64,000 nucleotides of DNA, from NCBI RefSeq assembly GCF_021134715.1, contig NC_060018.1:5969501-6033500 (forward strand), read 5' to 3'. The translations under genes were made by a program, and so were the position numbers. Shown here one piece after another: positions 1-11,538 of this stretch; the stretch's first letter is position 1, and every line of letters starts with the position of its first letter. The stretch is from Daphnia pulex (lineage: Eukaryota > Arthropoda > Branchiopoda > Diplostraca > Daphniidae). Under the pieces are notes generated by a model. That model ran no database searches and was not told the DNA's origin. It saw nothing but the letters and a program-made list of their open reading frames with translations.

Positions 1-2535
1 AAAACAACGACGGTAAACGATCACCAAAAAAATGATAAAATAAAATAAATAGATTACCTTCAAGATGATTGGCGTCAGCATATTTACACCAGTTTATAAT
101 TGCATCAAAAAGGACAGAGCAAGCTAGTTCCCCAACTGACTCCAAATCACTTTCCAAGAGTTCTTCACTCAGGGACTAATCATATAAGAAAATAATTGCA
201 TGCTGGTCACTAACAATAGTAAATTAAGCATTATTGAATTTTGTTTTACCGTCACGGATTTTTCTATCAAAGAGTGTATGATTCTCGGGTTTACACTCAT
301 TGTAGATCCTCCTAATGAGTTGTTCATAAGACAATGATGCAGGTACAGAGATTTAACCGCCAACGGAACAGCAGCTGAAAAGCTGAAATTAAACAAAAAC
401 ATGTTGATCACGAAGCTGAGGAGTGAGGAAATTACCAAAATCCATACTTGCTGCTGAAGACGTGAGTTATTCCGTTCATCACATGGCGAATGATCAAGCG
501 AAACTGGTAATAAGCTGTGTTCCACTGGATGAATAATTTTTTCTGCTCTTGCGTCGATGAACACTCTACAAACGCCAGCATACGTCGTGCGGCTGTACAA
601 AAACGACTAGTTCTGGAAACAGCAAAATCCACTGACGATGTATTATAATCGTCCAACGTCAAATTATTCATTTGTCTTATTACCCTTCTTCTGCTAGCAA
701 AGCAAAGCTTGCAAAATGCTGTAATAGAGCCCAGTAAACGAAAGGCTCAAATTTTACTTGGTTAGCAAGCAAATAAACACCAAAATGCAGCAATCGCTCT
801 TCTTCTCCGTTATGACTCATGGATTTCTGGCAAACTGAATATAATCTTTGTCGCTCGCTGTCTAAAGCCTAAATATGAATAGCAATTCATGATTATATAG
901 AAAGAAAAATATCAAAATATCAAAATAATTTACTCGAAAAAGTAAGACAGAAGGATCCATTTCATTACTATTAGCCGCAATAGTTGCGCGGACGGCTGCA
1001 ATCGTTTGGCTTTTGCCATAAGCAGAATGCCGAGTACGTACATCAGTATGATCTTTCAAATAGCGCAACACGTCCATAGGTCCAATGTCATATTCTTCTT
1101 TCATATCTGAAATATTAAATATTAAATGCTTATGAAAATTATAAATTAAAGAAAACAGTGTTTTACCCAAAAGTGAGTAAGTCTTAGGCACATCAAGGTA
1201 AATGAGGCAATGAGCACTACTTTCTTGAGTAGCACCTCCAAATGATGTTTTTACTATAATATCCCAGGTTACTTGGCGAGTAAATTTGTCGTCGATATGG
1301 TACCAATGATTTTGCTGGCTATCCCAAACGTAGATCCAATAGTGACCGCCATCTGACTGTCCAGCATGGACCATCACCGCATGCAACTGATATGGGCGGC
1401 AGATATGCATTTTGCGACTGCGAATATGTTCTAATTGATAATTTAATTGCTGGGATTGGTGACGATGTTCATTCATCTTTGTTTGAATTTCAGTTTCCCA
1501 TGTAAGATTTAAAGACCGCAAAAGGTCAAAATTAACAGAGGTTTCTCCTACCGTCTCTTGATAGTTTTCATATAATTTTTTAAGTTGTGGCACGTCCTGG
1601 TGTAGAATCGCTAGTGACCGTAATTGCTTTGTAAGTCCCTTTTTTGTGGAAGAAAGATTTTTAAGAACTCTATCGAGTTGTAATACTTGCTCAGAGTTTT
1701 CAGACAAAAAACGATCCATAAAAACTAGGGATGGGAATGTCATTTGATGATTGGATTTAATTAATTCTGTCGGATTGGTCCCGCTTACCAGCCGACACAA
1801 ATCAATTAAAAATACTGGTGGAAGATTGCTAAAACATAGTTGCTTGGGATGTTCAAGTGGCAAACTGGAATGTAAAGTGTGAGCTGAATCAATCCTTAAT
1901 GAACTGGAATGACTTTTGAGAGACTGTTCCAATAAATCCAACAGGGTAGCATCTTCATTTACTTGTAAAGTATATTGCATGAATTCTTGATGCTGGATGC
2001 TTGATGATTCCATTGAATTTGTTGGGATACATGATCCAATGAATAATTGTTCAATTACATGTGGGTTGATCTCTCTTATTCTGTTAAGTACCACTCCAAG
2101 AAATTCACAGGCATCTTGTTGACCCAGACCTTGCCCCAGTAATTTTCCAATGGAATTCACTGCTCTTGATGGATCAATCAGTTTTTCATCGGAGAATGTG
2201 ATTGAGACAAAAAGTTCCTGAAGACCAACTAAAACATCCATTGACGGGATTGGCACAGTAGTCTGAGGAGGCACAAACTGTAAAATCAATTGTCGAAAGG
2301 CAGGAATGTGGTATAAAATTTGAACTGCAACATTGAACCAACAAGTGGAACCTAAATTTATGAGACCAACTGGTAGGTTTTCAGTATTGATTTTAGATGA
2401 TGTAGGCACCGATGGTCGAGGAAAGTAACGAGAGACGTGAGGCCCAGACTCGCCAGACAAACTCGCCATGCCTTGCTTCGCCATATTGTCGATGATTCGT
2501 AACAAGAATGAATTTTTGCTGTCGTCCACTTCCAT
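1..2535 (-). CDS. USP25/USP28-type ubiquitin-specific protease (3' part outside window)
   Basis: Cysteine deubiquitinase of the USP (C19) family. Exons read on the minus strand: 2535-1167, 1106-934, 868-781, 718-436, 382-250, 175-58, then off the left edge; all phases agree. The Cys box is LGSTCWF with Cys65, the QQDA box is near residue 140, and the His box GGHYWIYVW has His398. The CWF form of the Cys box and the C-terminal extension after the catalytic domain resemble USP25/USP28; this family call is by eye. The vertebrate N-terminal ubiquitin-binding motifs appear to be missing, because the protein starts only about 60 residues before the Cys box. ATG 2535 is the first in frame. A coiled-coil-like insert lies near residues 280-375, within the catalytic domain. 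Intron 1166-1107 is exactly 60 nt, in frame and stop-free. UBA1 lies directly upstream on the same strand. The exons after 868 are less conserved and were assigned by splice phase rather than similarity. Confidence 0.85.
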
Positions 2536-3310
2536 TGAACTAAATGTTTAGCGAATATTATACGATTTTAACACAACAAGTGAGCAGTCGACTCTTATCA
2601 TCCCAGCCCCATTTTTTTTAAACCGGGAAATTTAAACAGTCGCGGGATACGCCATCTAGTTTCAAGAATCAAAGTCATAATTTAATGTTTTATTTTAACA
2701 AATTTTTGCCTACGAAACGACGATTGCAAACTTTGATTTTTGTTACGATAAAACGACAATACCGTAACATCATTAAGAAGATTTTTAATTGAATAAATAT
2801 TGAATAAATCGAACTTTCAGCCATTGATTTATCTCAATTGATTTATCATCAATCGACCAAAGTCAAAGACTTGCTAAGTACGTTGATAATGCACTTGATA
2901 AAAAAAAAAACATTTTTATATAGGATTTAATTTTGACGGCATGTATTAACTTCATACCAATATTCAAGGCCAGTTGTACAATCGGTAAACGGGGAAGGGT
3001 TGAAAGGGAGGTTGTTGAAAAAGTTGCAGCCATGTAGAGTAAGGATTTTTGCCCTTTGTTAATCCAATCGGTAACATTTAATACTCACTGGCACGAAGAA
3101 AGAACTCTTGGAATTGATTATAAATGACCCAGGTCAACATAACTTCCATAGAGAATTCTATTTAGAATTAAAGAAAGCAACGAACTAAGCTAATAGTCCA
3201 CAACATTGGATATAGCGCAAGTGAACTGATGATTATGGTAGTAAATAACCTTGAAATCAAATATGAACCAACCCCCAACCCGCCGCACAACGTAGAGTAA
3301 TCAAATAGTT
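2536..3310. other. Intergenic: UBA1 3' end and USP promoter
   Basis: This 775 bp gap separates the UBA1 stop from the USP start, both on the minus strand. It should hold the UBA1 3'UTR and the USP promoter. I see A/T-rich sequence, a short inverted motif around 2820-2860 built from ATTGATTTAT and its complement-like copies, and no believable ORF. Confidence 0.5.
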
Positions 3311-6300
3311 TTATTCGGTCGGGAGCACGTAACGGACGTAGGGCACTTCAACGTCTTCATCTTCAAGGTTATTACAGCATAACTCGAAGACGAGTGCTTT
3401 GACATGAGGCTCCAGTCTCTTCTTCGACACACGCTTGACAACCTCTGACATGGGGAGATCCATACGTTCGCTTCGTTTAGCTTGCGGCATAAAGAACGAA
3501 TAAAGCATGCAAACACCCTGTGAAAGCATGGTGATTTTCAGCTTGTGTTCGCTTTCGAAGTAATCAATAAATTGCCGGAGCGTCTTTTCACCCTCCACTT
3601 CAAAACGATCCCACAAGGTCCATTCCTTGTCGTAATACTTTAATCAAATACAAACAAAAAATTTTTTAGTTAACGAATCGATTAAAATATTTTCCAACAA
3701 TACCGTTTGCTTGGGAGCAGCGATTGGTTCAGAAAAGCCAAAGAACGGAAGAGCCAAGTTGATAAACCCGTTCTTAAATGCCTCAGGATTGGTATGACCC
3801 TGTACCAACTTCAAAAGTTCGATGCAGACCAAGCCTGAAACGACGGAGGTAGTAGTAGCAATGGCTGGAATAATCTTTCCAGCAATAAGTTTGCTCTTGT
3901 GGCGATCGGCCGGTGCGATATCATAATTCTCTGCCCGCAAGTTAGAAGAGGCTACGATGAAATCCATATGAAAGTTGGTGTCGTCATCCTTTTCAAATTC
4001 GAGGGGGAGAATGCGCAAGCCGGACAGAGAGTCCACAGATGGCAACTCCGTCTGCAGCTGGGTAAGTCTGTCTTCATCAAGCATGCCTGGGTTGTTGGCG
4101 GCAGCAGCAGCTTCCGCATCCGAAACAGCAATTCTGACTCCTGAACGTGGTACGAATTCCGGTACGACACACGATTCCACCATTTTAGTAATAGCCTATA
4201 TTCGAGTCCGAGGGGATAAAAACAACTGTAAATCAAATTATGTTTTAACTAAAAAAAGTGAACTCACCTGTACATCGCGCGACTGTGGGATGTTGTAAAT
4301 TTTAGCTTTTAGATTAGCAGCCGCAACCACATAATCCAAATGGACGGGGTTAGTGATATCGAATTCCAATGGATGAGGACAGCGTTTAGGTCCCGACCAA
4401 AACGGTTGACCTGTCAAAACAAAAAATTATATACAAAGTAAATTACACTTTATCAATAGATTTTACCAGAAGAAGTAAGTTGCTCGGGTGGAAAATTAAA
4501 CAATAATTGCTTGATCTGATTGTGATATTGTTCCTGCCAATGGAGGCGAGCCCATTGAACACACTGCTCAAAATTCTTCGGACGTTCCTCAACTAAGCTG
4601 CGGTGGACGGCCTCGACTATCTCGAGTGGTTGAGATCCTGTTAGCTTTAGTGTTCTCTCCATGAATTTAGAATCAACTAAATATTGAGCAGCGCTCTCTG
4701 CTGATTGCCGGAACAACCCTTCGAACATATCCCGAGCCCATTGCAGTGTGTGTTCAATGGCATTAGGAAAATTCTTCAGCGTACAGATAGGAATTGATTT
4801 TTCCGGAGGATCCTATAAGTTTAAGAAGAAAGTTGATTAATTACAATAAACCAGAAAACTAGCATAAAAGAAAAAATAAATAATAAGCTATATTACTTGA
4901 GACGAACTATATGACTCCGTTAGATGGGGGATAACAACTTGAACGTTTCCTTTGGTACCCAGAGTTCCAGATTCGAGCAAGGGCTTGTGGTAATAGACGC
5001 AGCGCCTATCCATGTAGATACGGGCATCCACGTTGTCGAGGGCATTAGCAACGCCATCCAATTTCGAAAAAAAATCGTCATCAAAGAACTGCTCCGTTTC
5101 GGGACCGACGCGATTCTCGAAGGCTGTAACGTTGGCCTGAGGGTTCATCACCTTCACGGCAGCGGCCGCCGAACTGGATTTGGGTTTCTGTACGTCATGC
5201 GACCGGAAAAGAAACTGCCTGTTCAGATTGGACTTTTCAATCAAGTCCATGTCTGTTACGAAGACTTGGCCCCCTTCACCAGCACCAACTCCAATCATGG
5301 CAAAATTTTTGAGAAGCTAACAAATAGAATATATTTTTTAATTAATAAAATCTACAGAAAATTTATTACAAAAACTTTGATAATTACCTCACAACCGATA
5401 GCTCCAGCTCCCACAATGAAGTAACGTAGGGATCCAAGCTTTTTCTGGAATTCATTGCCAAACACTGCCACCTGAAAATGTAAAAAAATAAAATGCATAA
5501 CTGATGAAAAACAAAAATAAATATTTCAATACCTGTCCATCATATCTGGATCCAGTAAGCTTACAGTTTTCTTCGGTCAACGAATCTTGGTTATCTGGCA
5601 GACACTCGGTGGCATCGAAGTATAGCCATTGAACAATGGGAGAAAACTTTTCGCTACACGCCTTCATAACTTCTTGAGCGACAACCCCGCCGAGAGTGGC
5701 GTTTAAGGGGTTCAAATCTCCTTGACATACATGGGAGAAGGTGGCCAGTAACTTTTCGTCAACTTCTTCAACTTTAGATGAGCCACTTAGACCGCTGTTT
5801 AACTCTTTAGCTAAATCCACAAACTGTTGACTGTCTTTACGGCTCCAAGGAGTTGGCAATCGTCCCTCCTTCTTGACGTAGGCGTCCAATGTCCTGAATG
5901 CTAGATGGATTTGGGGAGGCCGATCAAATTTGCCGAAATCTGTCATCACGAATTCTGGTTCTTCGAGAGCGTCAGCCAACGGTTTGAAGTGGATTTGCTT
6001 AGGCATTTTCACTTGGGTAACCACTCCTCCACGTACATAGTCGCTGAAAGCGCTCGTGTCACCAATGCTAAAGGTGTATGGTCCAAGTACTTTGATCTTC
6101 TTGGGTTCGCAACCATTCAGCTCAACCATGCCCTGTACCTCAGAGAAGGTAACACAGTCGCCATCTTCCAATCCGTGCCGGGTCTCATCCAAGCAAGTAA
6201 CAACACTTGCTTCTTCTTTAGACACTCCAGCAATCATAGCAGAAACGGGATTTTCTCCAGTAGTATCGATGATGGTGAAATCTTCCCCAAAGTCACAGAA

Positions 6301-6909
6301 GACTTGGGCAAACAGACCTTGTGTTTTAGAGACGATGAGAGCATTGCCGAAGCTACGAACGATCTCAGAAACCCGAAGTTGCTCTTCAAGACTTGAATTA
6401 GTTAAAACTACAACTCGGTATTTCTTCAAGAATTCTTTGTTCAACTCTCCTGTATAAGTTTCTACTGGGACATACTGGTTGAGTTCGGCCAGGCTCTTGT
6501 GAGAAACTTCAGCTCTGTTCTTTCCCAGATCTGCTTCCGATACATAAAACTGGGAAGAAAGGTCAGAGGCTTTGCAAATTGAGTTGTCATGAAGGGTGAC
6601 GGACTTCACACCTCCCAAGATGATATTCTTAGCAATTTCCACTCCAAGGCCTCCAAGACCGGAAATCAGGACATCAGAAGTTGCCATCCTCTGCATAGCT
6701 TCATGGCCCAATACGTAAAGTTGTCTGGAATAAAGACCCTCATCGATGGTGTGGATGTTGCCATTTCCTGCCATTTTCGGTTGCTGCTGAACTTCTTTTA
6801 AATGGTGATTGCTACCGTTACTGCTGTTCCCGTTATTTTCTTCCAACTTCCTTTTCTTTGCAGCAGGACTGGGAGACGAGGGTGACGGATCCACCTCAGC
6901 AGTGGACAT
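3311..6909 (-). CDS. UBA1: Ubiquitin-activating enzyme E1
   Basis: Starts ubiquitin conjugation: adenylates ubiquitin with ATP, holds it as a thioester and passes it to E2 enzymes in cytosol and nucleus. Seven exons: 6909-5533, 5471-5388, 5316-4897, 4812-4467, 4410-4268, 4195-3704, 3637-3311, giving 1062 aa, close to the roughly 1058 aa of human UBA1. Order: acidic/Lys-rich N-terminus with KKRK (a nuclear-import-like motif), inactive adenylation half with [13 protein letters not shown], active adenylation half with nucleotide loop GAGAIGCE (480-487), catalytic Cys domain with [10 protein letters not shown] (Cys637), second catalytic-Cys half, and the C-terminal ubiquitin-fold domain that binds E2. 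ATG 6909 is preceded by about 780 bp shared with divergent NOL9. A 5'UTR intron is possible, with donor near 7034 and acceptor near 6979. Identity is very secure; UBA6 and UBA7 fit less well. Confidence 0.97.
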
Positions 6910-7689
6910 CTAAAAATTAAACTCAATACCTTGGGCAACACGAGCGTCACAATGGGTGCTAACAAACCAGTTTTCTTACTTTAATATAAAAAAAATTACG
7001 GTAAGTTTCAAACTCCGAACGATTGGAATACTCACTTAGACTATTCCAACGAAGGGAGAATTATGAACAATTACGACAAAATGCCGGCGAATTTGCACAC
7101 CAGGATTGGAACGAAAGATAGCCAAACTGAAAGAATGACGAGCAAGAGAGCAACAGAAAGTCAGTCAGTAATTACCAGTACTTTCTATGAACTCGAAAGT
7201 GCTGCGTGCTGCCACCTTTCTCCCACCGATGACTCGACGTAGATATGGGGAAATGGCGGGTATCAGCTGATGCAAGTAAGTCCTTGTACCGGCAATTCCC
7301 TATTCCTACTAAAATCCAAAGTAAAAATGTCTGTAATCAACGAGTAAGGTGGCGCAATAGTCGACTTTTTTATTAGCCGATTATTAAATAGAGTGATGAT
7401 GATGACAAAGAAAGTACGCGTAATAATAGTTACATTTCCCGCCGACAATTTGATCGCTGAATTAAAGAGCATCTGGCAACTTGAGCGTTATAGCTTACAG
7501 TTTTACACGTGCTTGGATTGAAAATTCGGCTGCTTAAAAATACTGTAAAATCTGCATTTTTTAAAATAAAATATAACAATAGGATCTAATCAGGTATAAT
7601 TGAATATTATTAAAATAGCTTACTAAAATAAAAACTCAAACCAAAATTTTCTTGAAGATTCATTAAGCCTCCACGAAGATTTGACAAAT
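6910..7689. promoter_or_regulatory. Divergent promoter region UBA1 / NOL9
   Basis: These 780 bp lie between two start codons pointing away from each other and must hold both promoters and 5'UTRs. On the minus strand there is a donor-like CTAA/GTGAGT near 7034 and a T-rich acceptor near 6979, which would make a short UBA1 leader intron. No TATA box stands out, as is usual for housekeeping genes. No convincing ORF. Confidence 0.5.
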
Positions 7690-9974
7690 ATGAAGAAACT
7701 CTCAACCAAAAAAACGAAGACTGCTTCTTCTTCAAGAAAAAGCAACACAAACGATAGTTCTGACTCAACAAATATGGCAGAGAAAAAATTGTCATTTGTC
7801 AGTCATTTGCTTTCAGCCAAAAGTGTCTATGATTCCTTAAAAAATGGACAGACCAAACCAACTTCGAAAAGATCAAAACTTAAAAAAAAAACTTCACGAA
7901 AGAACAAAACATCATCCAAATTAAATGTAGACAACAGTTCAACCATTAATCAAAGTGTGTCGGTGACTGGCATTGGTGCCTTAAAACTTAAATTAAAGGA
8001 GAGCAACATTTCTGATGAAGATAATTCATTCCAATCCTCTCCCAATGAGGATGATTCTTTTTTAACAGCAGAAAAAGAAGGTATTGAAGAAACCTTTGCT
8101 ATGGATGAGGAATCAAGTTCTTTGCAAGCAGTCTACCAAACTCTGGATACATTTGATTTCCTTCTAATTAATCCCAATGAAGTTCTAGCATTCATCCCAT
8201 TTCAGACATGTTTTTACTTCAAAGGACGTCTTAGTTTGACATGTCTTAGTGGGATTGCCGAGATGCAAGGCTTTTCTATTGAGCAGAATTTAAGTAAAAC
8301 ATACCATGTTTTTTCTCCTAGAGGATACAGTCTGCAGTGCATCCGTTCAGTCGGAAAAAGCAATACGTCTTTTAATGCAAGCCGCGCTCACGCTCTCTTG
8401 AAGTCTGCTGGGTTGACGTGTGAAGAAAATCTTTTGAAGAAAAAGAGCTCTGAAAATGTCTTGCTTATTTTGCGTTCCCTTAACTTTGGAATGATTGATT
8501 ACATCAGCCGTATTTTCCCCATCAACATCCTCAAGAAAGAAGAGTGCGTTCCTCCAGAATCTAATTATTGGAGAGATGAAAATCGCAACCTATTTGGCAA
8601 ACTTTGTAACCAACTTGACACGAGTATTGTTCTACGCGGAAGCATTTTCAGCGCCAGATTCTATTTACAACCAGATGTCTGGGCAGAGTATGCACAACAA
8701 TTAATGGATAAATATCAAAAAAAGGAAACTGTTAGAGTAATGTTGCTCGGTGGAAAAGGAGTGGGGAAATCAACTCTACTTCGTTACTTGCTTAATCAAC
8801 TCATCCAAAAGTGTGGAACCGTTTTGGTGGTGGACTTTGATCCTGGCCAGCCAGAGTTTTTTCCTGCGGGATGCGTAACAGCATCTTTAGTCTCTGAACC
8901 GTTGCTTGGTCCAAATTTTACCCACATTCAACAGCCACTTTTCTCATACTTTGTCGGGGATGCAGATATTATCGGTTGTCCGGAACGCTATGTTCGGTCA
9001 TGCCGGCAACTTCTTATCGACTGCAAGCTTAAATTTGCCTTGGAAAACGTTCCAACACTAATCAATACCATGGGATTCACTAGCGGTATTGGTCTGGATG
9101 TAACTTTAGACTTGATTCGTCTTACCCAGCCACACCAACTTCTTCAAATTAGCAGCCGCTCACTTCGTCGCAATTTCCCTTCAATGCTCGAACGTGATTA
9201 TGTTGCTCAACACCAACGCGGCTGGCTAACCGATGCTGCTGAGTGGTCAGAAAAATTACCCAATTACGAGCTACAAGCAATCTATTCATCGGCGGAACTA
9301 TCGGAGAAAAGTTTAGAAGAATGGGGTTTTCGTGCATCGGAATTGCGGCAAATTGGACTAATGTCCTATTTCAGCCAACTATCTAACAGCGCTCATTGGT
9401 CGTTAATGGATTCTGTACCCTACTGCATTTCATGGTAATAATGATTTCCCAATCAATATTATTGTATTCAAGAATAATTGTGTCAATTAAAATTTCTATT
9501 TCAAGGCAAGATTTGGCCGTTTGCATCTGCCATGAATCTGTTCCACCTGCTTTGACAATGGCCGCTCTCAACGCTTCGCTTGTTGCTCTTTGCATTTTGG
9601 ACAACGATGCCGCTGCTTCTGTTCCATATTACCAGGCTGCTGACGGAAAATACCCCAAAATTTTGCGAGAGTTACCTTTGATGCCTTGTCTGGGCTACGG
9701 TATTATTAGAGGAATCGACCTTACAAGAGGCCGTGTCTACTTGATCAGCCCAGAACCAGCGGAGCGACTTGCACATGTCAATTGTTTAGTGATGGGAGGA
9801 GTACGAGTTCCAGAAAGTCTACTACTCGATGCACCTTTATCGGTCAACCAAGATGAAGAATGTGTCACGAAACTACGAGTCCCATACGGGACTTTTGGTC
9901 CTTCTGTTGCTCAGCCAGCATGTCGACCCTACCGCAAGTACAATCCCGTCTTTACTTTGCGCAATGTTGTGTAA
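7690..9974 (+). CDS. NOL9: Polynucleotide 5'-hydroxyl-kinase NOL9 (Grc3/CLP1 family)
   Basis: Nucleolar RNA 5'-kinase that works with the LAS1L nuclease in pre-rRNA ITS2 processing. Two exons, 7690-9434 and 9506-9974, with a 71-nt intron; 737 aa, near the vertebrate length of about 700. The first 60-70 residues are Lys/Ser-rich, as expected for nucleolar targeting. The Walker A loop GGKGVGKST lies at about residues 354-362, followed by VVDFDPGQPEFFP (Walker B-like, typical of Grc3/CLP1) and INTMGFTSGIGLD. The C-terminal exon holds the region after the kinase core. A TTG codon 9 nt upstream of ATG 7690 is in the same frame, but ATG 7690 is the first AUG after an in-frame stop. Divergent from UBA1. 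CLP1 is the only close alternative and lacks this long basic N-terminus. Confidence 0.93.
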
Positions 9975-10184
9975 TATGTGTGATGGTTAAGTAAAACTAG
10001 AAGTTGTGTGGCGATGAAAATAATTTTTTTTTTATTTGATTTGATCATAAGTTAGAAATAACAGCCACTTTTATTTATATAGAAGTGCTATTCGCGCTAT
10101 TATTAGAATGAATTGATTTTCAACCCAAGAATAACAGGGTCAGCACATGAAAATGAACTTATAAATATTAATGTAGATTCACGG

Positions 10185-11333
10185 TCAGCAGCCGCAAGAA
10201 GAAGTTTCCTTTCTAGCAATTACACCGTTGCTTTCTTCGATTGTTCGTTTACTAAGCTTTAGGGACGGCCCAAAAATGTCGGTCGTTTGGAAGCGGTTAT
10301 ACTTCATCATTATTTCGATCAGGAACCTAATTTTGAATGTAGGGCAGTAATTGAGAGCAGTTTGTAATAGACATTACTCTTTCGACTCACCGCATGCAGT
10401 CACCAACCATCAGGTCATCTTTTGCTGATGTTTCTGTCCAACCAATGAAGCTGTGCTCCCGACAAAGAGTTTCAATCTCCCTAATTTGGATCTTCTAAAT
10501 TATTAATTATTATTTGCATTAGAACGGATTCTCACCATTGATCCACCTCCCTTTGCCGCAAATCACACTGTAAAATAGATGCGTTTAGTTAAATATCTGC
10601 TTAAATTGGACTGCACCAGAAACAACTTACTTTGTTGGCTAATAACATACACGGAACCTGGTAGTAAAACAGACATTTAATTTAATTTTAAAAATACGGT
10701 GGTCATGTAGTTATTGTTTATTATGTCAGTTAAATTTATTTATTAAAATAAATTTAACATAGACAACCAAATAGAAAAGGTAATACACAAAAAGCAGGAA
10801 AGGTAAAATAGAAAAAAACAAAAATAGCAAAACAGTAACATACCGGCGCACCATCTTCCAAGACACATTTAGAGTCGACATCTTTTTTCCACTTTACTGC
10901 GTTTTCAAATGAGTTTCGACTTGTCAAATCGAACATAATGATACAGCCTTGAGCTTCTGAAAGTGAAGGTTTTTAATACAACACAATTTATAGACTTACA
11001 AATAAACGAAACCTTTGTAATATACACGTGTCATCCATGTAAATCTTTCCTGGCCTGTGAAACAAATGTTTGTTGAATTTATTGTTGAATTAAAGAAAAG
11101 GGAATAATATTACCTGCAATATCCCAAAGTTGCAACTTGATGGTCTGGTTTTCTGACCATCTGACAATTTTCAAAGCAAAATCTACGCCTATCGTAGCTT
11201 TATAATCCCCGCGAAAGGCATTTTGAACATACCGGCGAATAAATGAAGTTTTCCCCACTCCGGGGTCGCCGATTATAATCACTTTGAACAATTTCTCAGT
11301 CGCTCTGTTATATTCTAATTTTTTAAAGTTCAT
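10185..11333 (-). CDS. Rab GTPase of the Rab29/Rab32/Rab38 subfamily
   Basis: Small GTPase for traffic to lysosome-related organelles and the trans-Golgi/endosome route. Seven exons: 11333-11114, 11054-11013, 10956-10844, 10657-10631, 10567-10547, 10494-10391, 10326-10185; 222 aa. Seen: P-loop GDPGVGKT (22-29), ATIGVDFALK switch I, WDIAGQERFTWMTR switch II, NKCDL, and ETSAKDD. IGVDFALK followed by LQLWDIAGQERF is diagnostic of the subfamily. VPCMLLANKCDL and GWTETSAK look more like RAB29 (RAB7L1) than RAB32, but YYKEAQG is Rab32-like. The C-terminus CGC is a double-geranylgeranyl signal. Exons 4 and 5 are only 27 and 21 nt. The donor at 10547 was chosen because the next GT (10535) would create a stop after joining. 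Head-to-head with ABTB1. Confidence 0.88.
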
Positions 11334-11538
11334 AATTAGTGAAATGTAGAAATCTTTATAATTTTAGAGGTTAGAGCGTCGAACTCGAATCAAATTCATT
11401 GCGTGGGAAAATCTGCAGGTCACCATGGAAACTGTAGCTACAGACGATGTTTACTTTAGTCGGCACGTGAAAACTGAAAACCGATTTGTAACTATAATTT
11501 AAGGACTTCTTAAAAACATATCTTCTAATCGGTATTAC
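11334..11538. promoter_or_regulatory. Divergent promoter region RAB / ABTB1
   Basis: Only 205 bp separate the two start codons, so both promoters and 5'UTRs must overlap or adjoin here. No TATA box is evident. The region includes the GC-richer stretch near 11400-11470 (GTCACCATGG, CAGACGATG). Confidence 0.5.

Noticed and set aside
169-600. 143-codon ORF starting inside the USP gene, with apparent membrane segments
   Set aside because: The hydrophobic stretches come from reading through introns (435-383 and 249-176). The USP frame passes through this region with consistent splice phases.
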